A DNA stretch of 64,000 bases. Source: Diplolepis rosae (taxonomy: Eukaryota; Arthropoda; Insecta; Hymenoptera; Diplolepididae). Shown here piece by piece: positions 55,605 to 64,000 of the stretch. The stretch is from positions 1,488,001-1,552,000 of the forward strand of contig JAPYXD010000161.1 in assembly GCA_030998225.1 (NCBI GenBank), in the 5' to 3' direction. A program made the translations under genes and the position numbers. The notes below the pieces were generated by a model, which worked only from the letters and a program-made list of their open reading frames with translations, did no database searches and was not told the origin of the DNA. Within the stretch, counting starts at the first letter, position 1. Every line of letters begins with the position of its first letter.

Positions 55605-57380
55605 TGGAAACTTGAGTTGAACACATGAAATATTATGAAATTTCAATTTATGTTAACAATATATTTCAATCCATTTGACTAAAGCCAAAGTACTAGTTCA
55701 TCTGCTTCCAATTGACGTGTATTGGTCCAGCAGCCTGTGAATGTTTACTTTCTCCATAGCCAGAATTTAGTGAAAATAAAATTTTACTTCTCTCATTTTT
55801 AAACTATTTATCAAAGTAAGACGTTAACTTCTGCTAATTAACTAGAATATATCTAATTTAAAATAAAGAAGATAAGCTTAAATTTGAACTAATGTTTAAC
55901 AATAAAAATAATGCGTCATAGTAGGTTCGTAATTAATCATCTTGACCAAATAAGATAAATGGAACTTACATTCTGCTCCAATTTATTGATTATCTCAACT
56001 GTCAGAATAGTTGAAACTGTAATTATCGTTATCAAAGTAATATGACAAATTAAAATCATACAATAACAATATTATTTTCGTAATATTAAATAAGTCAACA
56101 CATAAAAATAAAAAGCATTCTCTATCTTCAAAAATAATTATTCAAATAAACTAAGCCTGAAATATTTCCCATAAAATTGAATATGATTTTATGAAACTTG
56201 ACAAAATGCTATTACCATTACACCAGTGCAAAAAGTAATACATTCACTTGATTTTAGAAGCAGGATAGTTTTCACTTTTTCCTATACTTTATTTGCCTGA
56301 GACATCTATCTGCATCAGCTTCAATTTTGAATTCCATACAATTAATTATTTCACTTGCACAGAACGCGTTGATCGCGATTGAAGTATGAAATTACATTGG
56401 AAATTGGAACATGTTCCAAATAGTTAAATAAAGTGCAAAGTACATTGTATTTATAACATCAGAAAGGACAAAATAAGTTTAACAGAAACTCAGTAACGTT
56501 ATGCCTGAATAACAACAGATGATGAACTTACTCACTTCACAGTCAGTCACTGCCACGCTAAAAGACTGAAGCAATGGTGTTACTCAGAATACCGAAACCA
56601 AACTGAGCGATACGTTTACCAGAAATGGTAGAGAGAAAAAGAAGGAAAAAAACGAGAGAGAAGGTGAGTAGGGTAAGTATGAGAATGAAAGAGAGGAGAG
56701 TGTACAAGTATATAAGGATAACCGTCGAGAAAAAGAGAGACAAAGAATAGATCTAAGAAGGGAGAATGCGTCACAGCTGTGACGTTGTATATATATATAT
56801 GTGCCAATATTATGAGTGGAAAGGTGTATCTTTGCTTCAAGCATATATACAGAAAAACTAATAAGCTGGCGACATCTATTGGATTCAGATTGAACTTGGT
56901 ATGCAATACAAAACGTAACTAACGGAAAATATTAAAAGAATAGTTTTATTAAATGTTAATCATTTAACTCAAATTAGAGTAAGTTATACTGAATCCATAA
57001 CGAAACTGTATTCAAGCACTAATGTAATTAAACAAATTTTTTTTATTCAATCACAGTTAAATAATTTTTTATTCGCCTAGTAGCTTTCAATAATGAATAA
57101 TCTGTTAATTCTGTTAATAAAAGACTTGCGAGGTAGTTTTTTCAAATCATTTGGAAGTTTTTTCATTTCTCTTGCCACTGTTAAGACGATTCTTATCTGC
57201 TACTTCTGATGTCTTGTCATATTTTTCTGAGCCTTCGTTGCTCGGTGATTGCCCTCTTTATACAATCTGAGTTTCCGACGGTTCTGGGATTGAGTCCCAC
57301 GCCGCTTCTTGAATCAAACAGGTGAAAATTGCACTGCTTCGTCAATATCTTCATTAGATTTGAGAGGTAATTCTGGAGAT
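55605..57380. other. AT-rich non-coding DNA with a purine-rich tract
   Basis: 56610-56760 is a GAGA-rich stretch (GAGAGAAGG, AAAGAGAGAC) that generates meaningless open frames on the opposite strand. A short (TA)n lies at 56788. A possible minus-strand initiator plus splice donor lies at 56530-56569. Confidence 0.4.
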
Positions 57381-57640
57381 ATTTTTACATTCTCATCATA
57401 TGAGAAGGTAATTTTTTGTAGAAAAAATCATTTTCGGAATTTTCATCAAATGTTCACGTTTTGAGACCCCCTGAGTCAGAAAAAACGGTTTTTGCGAAAG
57501 TTTCTGTCTGTATGTCGTCTGTCTGGCGTCTGTGGACACGATAAACTTGGATAGAATCATCAGATTGGATTGAAATTTGGCACATTTCTTGAAAACCCAA
57601 AAAGAAGGAACAAGATTGTTAACCAGCCACATCCGAATAA
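57381..57640. repeat. Dispersed repeat with ATTCTCATCATATGAGAAGG
   Basis: The first 29 bases recur at 47954-47982. The following GTCTGTCTGTATGTCGTCTG-type stretch and the block around TTGAAATTTGGCACATTTCT have the look of a common dispersed insect repeat. No coding role is seen. Confidence 0.5.
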
Positions 57641-58080
57641 AATTATAAAAATAAGAGAATTTTTTGTGTTTGTAAAAAATCTTTTCAAATTAATCAAAAA
57701 TAGCACTATTGATTTATGATAGTGCTCATAAATCTCTACTAATTATCTTGATAAATTTTTTTGATTAAACAGAAATTAGAATAGTTACAGTATGTTAAAA
57801 CTTGGAAAAAGTCAATATCGAAATTCCATTTTCCACTTAAATTATGCAAAATACGAAAAAACGTTATGATTCAAAAGTGTTTACTACAGAAAGATCTACA
57901 AATTTGAATCACAATATTTTATTTTAAGATGTATATTTTTCTTATTAATTAAAAAAAATACTTGTAATTATTTTTGCATTGGCATTGGGTCAGTTTTTTT
58001 ACGTTAAAATCTTTAATTTATGGACATATTATAAAAAGAGGCTTAAAACCAGAATCATATAAATCATAGGGAAGCTAAAC
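57641..58080. other. AT-rich non-coding DNA
   Basis: No feature was recognised. Confidence 0.4.
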
Positions 58081-58330
58081 AACAATTCATAAAATTAATA
58101 AAAAATGGGGTTGGGGGTTTAAGGCAAACGTTTCGGCAACAAATGGGGGCCCTCTTCAGTGCCAAAAAATGTTTTTCAAGGACTTAATAACTAAGCTGTA
58201 AACATGCAAAAATTTTTGATGTACATATTAAATTAGATTTTTTCTTGTTTGTGTTTTTTGGTTTTTTTGATTTCTTAAATTTATTATTTAATAAAAACAT
58301 GCAGTTGACTTATGTAAGGGTGGGGTAGGA
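58081..58330 (-). mobile_element. Possible Penelope-like 3' fragment
   Basis: On the minus strand CTGAAGAG (58159-58152), a GC-rich middle and CCGAAACG (58135-58128) resemble the hammerhead-type core of Penelope-like elements, as at 26275 but with a weak stem II. No endonuclease or RT frame was recognised nearby. Confidence 0.4.
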
Positions 58331-58959
58331 TCCAAAACGTCCAGGGACGAGGCAGCTCAAAACCCAGTCCTCAAAATTAAAAACATGAACTCCAGTTCGG
58401 CAGATTCGTAGAAAGTGTTGATCGCAAAGTCCGCTTCTCCTCAAAAGTGAGCACCAGACAGTGTAATGGGGATGATTTTTTAAATAATATTTTTTATATA
58501 AGAAATCAAACACAACTTTCAAAGACACAAACAACACACTTAAGGAGCCTGCACAACACAACACAAAACACGAACCCGGAACGGCGGATCTATGTTAATA
58601 AAAGGAAAATTGAAACTAAATTAAGAAATTTTCTTGAAATCTATTCTCGATTTGCCGGCGCACAGAGGAAGCAGAAAGATAGAGCTGCAACACTCCGTTC
58701 GGTGTCGAAAAGAAAACTGACTTCAAGGGAAAGTAATAACGTTAAAAACTAACGTTGAAACAAGTATTAAATGCAGTACCACTTGTTGTGGAGGGTCAAG
58801 TTTCAAAACCCATAAAATCACAAGTGCAAGTTCTATGTCCTGAATACCCAGGACCCCAATGTGCTCGAGTGTTCGAAGAACAGATAGAAAAAAGGATAAA
58901 GTGTTGAGACCACATGTTCATAATACCAGCAGAAGGAGACATCAAAAATCAAGGGAAAT
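58331..58959. other. Non-coding DNA of moderate GC
   Basis: Open frames on both strands (58310-58752) lack known motifs. The plus-strand one is Lys/Arg/Asn-rich. I cannot support a gene. Confidence 0.35.
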
Positions 58960-59049
58960 GTAAACTTTTGTAAAAAGCGAAAAACTCAATTATATTAAAG
59001 GTTATGTTAAGACGTTTGTTCGAAAGTGAGATATATATATACATATACA

Positions 59050-59088
<39 letters not shown>

Positions 59089-59250
59089 TACATATATTAT
59101 ACATACACGCATACAACACACATACACGTATATACATATACAACTTATTGGTATAAAATATAGGACAAATGTAAGATATATAGGAAATATATATTTGCAG
59201 CCTAACTCGCGTGTAAAAATGATGTGTGGCGAGAAATACCCGTGCAGAAA
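58960..59250 (+). repeat. Outlying degenerate satellite unit
   Basis: One unit of the 266-bp family with an expanded (TA)n in place of the usual TTTAAACACACAC section. It is recognised by GTTTGTTCGAAAGTGAGA (59006) and CTAACTCGCGTGTAAAAATG (59203). Confidence 0.65.
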
Positions 59251-59967
59251 TTGCCCAACTTGTTCCCTAGTTCCGATCCGGGCCCGATCGGATTTTCCAC
59301 ATGTGGCCACAGGGGGGCACATGATGTGGCCCGGGTCGGAACCACATCGGATTATGATAAACAAGATTATTTTCAAATCTTGAGGAGAATACCGCCGATT
59401 ACAATGAAGGTTGCACCATTGTAAAAATAAATAATTCTGAATACTGTTTTGTTAGTTGTATCGTTGCATTGTGGATCCTCTTCAAGAGAAATATTTTCAG
59501 CTTAGAAAGATTGAGGTAAGTTTTTCCAAACAAATTATTTATAAGATAAGACGTTGTTATAACAATGTAATATTTTTAAAAAAGTTTATAATTCATATTT
59601 AGCTTTTCGATATTTCCAACAGTGTATTTAAGTAATCATTGTCATTTGGAGCGCACTTGAATGTAGCGCACTATTCATGTGAACAAGAAAGATGTTGTCA
59701 AGCTTTAGAATGTTATATTTTCTTGCTTATATTGTGAGAATACAGATCACTACATAAAATATATGAATATTTGGATTAGTATCGTTATAGATTAAATGCT
59801 TGGTATTTTCTCGAAAATAACCTCACTTTCTGATGACATTTCACGTTTTCGATGTGTAAATTTAAACATTTTTTTCAAAACATAATAATTTTCTTGGGAA
59901 ATGCAAAGTCTTAACGATAAATTCAAGGAATACAAACAGTTGAATAATGCAAAATATTTAAGAAAAT
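59251..59967. other. Non-satellite spacer
   Basis: The GC-rich start (59270-59350) has GGGCCCGATCGG and CACATGTGGCCAC words distantly like the GGGCCC blocks at 2755 and 4460. The rest is AT-rich. No gene was seen. Confidence 0.4.
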
Positions 59968-61640
59968 AATACATATAATACATATACACATATATTGGTG
60001 TACACATGTAGGACAACATGTAAGATGTATAACATAATTCACTTACATTAAGGATTATTTAAAGCCGATTGTATGGAAATGAGGTATATATATTTTTAAA
60101 CACACACATATAATCATATAAAAATAGACACACATATCGGTATACACATATGAGGCACATGTAAGATATAGAAGATATATATCTTTTGGCAGTCTAACTC
60201 GCGTGTAAAAATGACGTGTAGCGGGGAATACACGTACACTGAGAAAACAGTTTTGTCAAATCAACAAAAATATTTGGTTATTATTTAGCTAACAAAAATC
60301 TTTTGTTGTGCCAACAAAACATTTTGCTATATCAAACAAATTTTGTTGGTTAAACAAATTTTTTTGTTGGGACAACAAAATATTTTGTCAGGATAACAAA
60401 AAAAGTTTTGTTGGATAAATTTTTTTCTCAGTTTAAATGCATTCACTATTTCATAACCAAGAAAGCGCGAATTTCACTTATATTGAAAATATTATATTAA
60501 ACCGTTTGTTCGAAAGTGAGACATATATATTTTAAACACACACGTATAATATATATTTTAAACACACACATATAACACATATATAAATATACACACACGT
60601 ATTGTTATACACATATAAGTCACATGTAAAATAAATGAGATATATATCTTTTGGCAGTCTGACTCGCGTGTAAAAATGACGTGTAGCGGGGAATACGCGT
60701 AAATGCATTCACTATTTCATAACCAAGAAAGCGCGAATTTCACTTATATTGAAAATATTATATTAAACCGTTTGTTCGAAAGTGAGACATATATATTTTA
60801 AACACACACGTATAATATATATTTTAAACACACACATATAACACATATATAAATATACACACACGTATTGTTATACACATATAAGTCACATGTAAAATAA
60901 ATGAGATATATATCTTTTGGCAGTCTGACTCGCGTGTAAAAATGACGTGTAGCGGGGAATACGCGTAAATGCATTCACTATTTCATAACCAAGAAAGCGC
61001 GAATTTCACTTATATTGAAGATATTGTTTTAAACCGTTTGTTCGAAAGTGAGACATATATATTTTAAACACACACGGATAATATATATTTTAAACACACA
61101 CATTTAACACATATATAAATATACACACACATATTGTTATACACATATAAGACACATGTAAGAATATGAGATATATATCTCTTTTGGCAGTCAAACTCGC
61201 GTGTGTAAAATGACGTGTAGCGGGGTATATGTGTAAGTGTTTCCATTATTTTATAACCGAGCCAAGCGCGAATTTCACTTATATTGAAGATATTGTTTTA
61301 AACCGTTTGTTCGAAAGTGAGACATATATATTTTAAACACACACGTATAATATATATTTTAAACACACACATATAACACATATATAAATATGCACACACA
61401 TATTGTTATACACATATAAGACACGTGTAAGATATATGGAATATATATCTTTGGCAGTCTTACTCGCGTGTGTAAAATGACATGTAGCGGGGAATATGTG
61501 TAAATGTATCCATTATTTTTTAACCGAGCCAAGTGCGAAATTCACTTATATTAAGGATTATATTAAGCCGTTCGTTCGAAGTGAGATATATATATATATT
61601 TTAAACACACAACATATAACACATATACAGATATTCACAC
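59968..61640 (+). repeat. 266-bp satellite array, left (plus) arm
   Basis: Head-to-tail units of about 266 bp (unit word ATGCATTCAC at 60437, 60703 and 60969; related ones near 61228 and 61506). Each has TTTGTTCGAAAGTGAGACAT, TTTAAACACACAC repeats, GGCAGTCTGACTCGCGTGTA and GTAGCGGGGAATACGCGTA. The leftmost unit is the most diverged. A 197-bp MITE is inserted at 60237. Confidence 0.85.
60237..60433. mobile_element. 197-bp TA-target MITE with CAACAAAA repeats
   Basis: Ends CACTGAGAAAACAG and ...TTTTTTTCTCAGTT, flanked by TA (60235-60236, 60434-60435). Neighbouring satellite units read ACGCGTAAATGC without it, so the insertion point is exact. The interior is made of CAACAAAAT-type words in both orientations. 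Confidence 0.8.
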
Positions 61641-61863
61641 ATAAATATATTCGTATGTATATACACATACATACATACAAACATACATACATACATACAT
61701 ACATACATACATACATACATACATACATACATACATACATACATAAATACATGAGTACAAACATACATACATACATAAATACATGAGTACAAACATACAT
61801 ACATAAAACACACACACACACACACGTGGTATACAAATATAGGTCACATGTAAGATATATAAG

Positions 61864-61903
<40 letters not shown>

Positions 61904-61915
61904 GGATTATAACTC
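61641..61915. repeat. CATA/CA/TA microsatellite at the array centre
   Basis: (CATA)n with a few CAAA and CATG variants runs from about 61660 to 61805, followed by (AC)n to 61824 and (TA)n around 61866-61899. All open frames here are repeat translations. Confidence 0.85.
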
Positions 61916-63932
61916 GTGTGTAAAATATATCTTACACGTGTCTTATATGTGTATAACAATATGTGTGTGCATATTTATATATGTGTTATATGTGTGTGTT
62001 TAAAATATACATTATATGTGTGTGATTAAAATATATATATCTCAATTTCGAACAAACGGTTTAAAACAATATCTTCAATATAAGTGAAATTCGCGCATTC
62101 TTGGTTATGAAATAGTGAATGCATTTACGCGTATTCCCCGCTACACGTCATTTTTACACGCGAGTCAGACTGCCAAAAGATATATATCTCATTTATTTTA
62201 CATGTGTCTTATATGTGTATACCAATATGTATTTGTATATTTATATATGTGTAATATGTGTGTGTTTAAAATATATATTATACGTGTGTGTTTAAAATAT
62301 ATATGTCTCACTTTCGAACCAACGGTTTAATATAATATCTTCAATATAAGTGAAATTCGCGCTTTCTTGGTTATGAAGTAGTGAATGCATTTACGCGTAT
62401 TCCCCGCTACACGTCATTTTTACACGCGAGTCAGACTGCCAAAAGATATATATCTCATTTATTTTACATGTGTCTTATATGTGTATAACAATACGTGTGT
62501 GTATATTTATATATGTGTTATATGTGTGTGTTTAAAATATATATTATACGTGTGTGTTTAAAATATATATGTCTCACTTTCGAACAAACGGTTTAATATA
62601 ATACACAGAGAAAAATAGCATCTGGTCATAATGACTAGGGATAATGTAGTTGGAAATAAAGAAGTGACTGTAACGAGGGAGACTTGTTGTCGCTACTTGA
62701 CCCATGGCTACAGTAACATGATTTGTAGCCATGGTAGCCATATTCTGAATTGATTCTGAATACCTGGTCGTGGCGACTAGTTAACACTGTTGAAATTGTC
62801 CTTAACTCTTAAACCTAGCTATGTGAACTTGAAACATTGAGTTGTCATAGCTAGAATAACGTAGTCGCTATAACCAGTGTAGCAAACTTCACACTCGTTG
62901 AATTCGCTGTGTATTGTTTCGAGTAATGCATATTATTTTTTATAGCAACTGATAGCAACTCTTTTGAGAATTTGATTTGAAGTGTCGAGCGGCTCGAAAC
63001 TGTGATTTTAAATCCTACTACTTTTAAAGTTTCAACCAGCTCTACAGATGCCGATAAACAGATTTTCAAAAGAGCTGCTATGAAAAATACAATGTTCCAC
63101 GTAGTGATTTCATGCATTTGATTTTAGCAATTTGATTTAACATAACTTTATAGTTGACACTTATATATAGTGACTGTGACAACATTACATAGTCGCTGTG
63201 ACTACATTACTTAGTCACTGCGACCACTTTTAGTACCTACATTGACGGGTCAACCATTGCTTGAATTCAGCCACAAAAAGTAGTTAAGGACATTTTCAAC
63301 TACATATATCACGTCACTATGCCCAGGATTTTTTCTCAGTGTATCTTCAATATAAGTGAAATTCGCGCTTTCTTGGTTATGAAATAGTGAATGCATTTAC
63401 GCGTATTCCCCGCTACACGTCATTTTTACACGCGAGTCAGACTGCCAAAAGATATATATCTCATTTATTTTACATGTGACTTATATGTGTATAACAATAC
63501 GTGTGTGTATATTTATATATGTGTTATATGTGTGTGTTTAAAATATATATTATACGTGTGTGTTTAAAATATATATGTCTCACTTTCGAACAAACGGTTT
63601 AATATAATATTTTCAATATAAGTGAAATTCGCGCTTTCTTGGTTATGAAATAGTGAATGCATTTACGTGTATTCCCCGCTACACGTCATTTTTACACGCG
63701 AGTTAGACTGCCAAAAGATATATATCTTCTATATCTTACATGTGCCTCATATGTGTATACCAATATGTGTGTCTATTTTTATATGATTATATGTGTGTGT
63801 TTAAAAATATATATACCTCATTTCCATACAATCGGCTTTAAATAATCCTTAATGTAAGTGAATTATCTTATACATCTTACATGTTGTCCTACATGTGTAC
63901 ACCAATATATGTGTATATGTATTATATGTCTT
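61916..63932 (-). repeat. 266-bp satellite array, right (inverted) arm
   Basis: The same unit in opposite orientation (TACGCGTATTCCCCGCTACA near 62127, 62393, 63400, 63664). Order and variants mirror the left arm: the outermost unit on both sides carries CAATCGGCTTTAAATAATCC or its complement. Similarity ends near 63932, matching 59968. A 738-bp MITE is inserted at 62604. Confidence 0.85.
62604..63341. mobile_element. 738-bp TA-target MITE
   Basis: Ends CACAGAGAAAAAT and ...ATTTTTTCTCAGTG, flanked by TA (62602-62603, 63342-63343). Adjacent satellite units read TTTAATATAATATCTTCAAT without the insert. TAGTCGCTGTGACTAC-type words repeat near its right end (63182-63230). There is no transposase. 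Ends resemble those at 60237 and 19934, suggesting one superfamily. Confidence 0.8.
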
Positions 63933-64000
63933 ATATATCTTATATGTACCTTATATGTGTGTTCCAGTGTATGTATATATTATATAGGTGTGGATATGGC
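63933..64000. other. TA/GT-rich tail of the window
   Basis: ATATGT/TTATAT-rich sequence outside the mirrored array. Confidence 0.4.

Noticed and set aside
56558..56906. Hydrophobic Ser/Phe/Leu-rich minus-strand frames (possible membrane protein)
   Set aside because: They arise from a GAGA-rich tract. Three overlapping frames look alike, so composition explains them.
58310..58752. Overlapping frames of 84 and 101 codons
   Set aside because: No recognisable domain, no splice context and no homology to other parts of the window.
61496..61959. Open frames of Tyr/Thr/His or Cys/Tyr/Val repeats
   Set aside because: They are translations of the CATA microsatellite.

Overview
The window is AT-rich eukaryotic DNA, most likely from an arthropod and probably an insect. 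The evidence is the repeat content: mariner copies with canonical irritans-type and long-TIR ends, an R1-clade non-LTR retrotransposon, Copia, a Penelope-like element, piggyBac-, hAT- and pogo/Tigger-type DNA transposons, tRNA-derived SINEs, and protein-primed family B DNA polymerase (pPolB) genes of the Polinton/adintovirus type. I see no operons, rRNA genes, functional tRNA genes or CRISPR arrays. The species cannot be fixed from the sequence.

Only one host gene is supported. Three exons on the minus strand share perfectly compatible phase-1 junctions: a signal-peptide exon (48022-48103) and two short cysteine-rich exons (6938-7072 and 6624-6716). If they form one gene, it encodes a small secreted cysteine-rich protein, and its first coding intron is about 41 kb and filled with transposons. 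The 3' end was not found and may lie left of the window.

Layout. 1-6600: a hAT MITE with 8-bp TSD, a GACGT-rich foldback element, minisatellites and tRNA-derived repeats. 8319-18868: three nearly identical pPolB copies. Two of them form a 4.2-kb-arm palindrome around a 530-bp spacer. 19100-26660: a TIR element invaded in turn by a TA-target element (20016-21456), a long-TIR piggyBac-type element (21974-24879, itself carrying an R1 fragment) and a Penelope-like element with a hammerhead-like motif (24978-26389). The uninterrupted second copy at 53253-55604 shows the empty sites. 27180-31087: deleted mariner, Copia fragment, truncated mariner. 31531-39971: an 8.4-kb hAT element with an exact 8-bp TSD, a nearly intact transposase and terminal inverted repeats of about 2 kb, far longer than usual for hAT. 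40071-42441: a pogo-like element with a psq-type HTH remnant and an internal tandem tRNA-like MITE. 43140-44060: a Tc1-like relic and a repeat. 44060-58950: mainly low-copy AT-rich DNA, with exon 1, a 600-bp palindrome and a Tigger-type MITE. 58960-64000: a 266-bp satellite array arranged as an inverted pair around a CATA microsatellite.

The most interesting joint reading is that the pPolB palindrome and the hAT long-TIR pair both lie inside the proposed giant intron. If that intron is transcribed, the RNA could fold into kilobase hairpins and feed small-RNA pathways. This is a hypothesis, not something the sequence proves.
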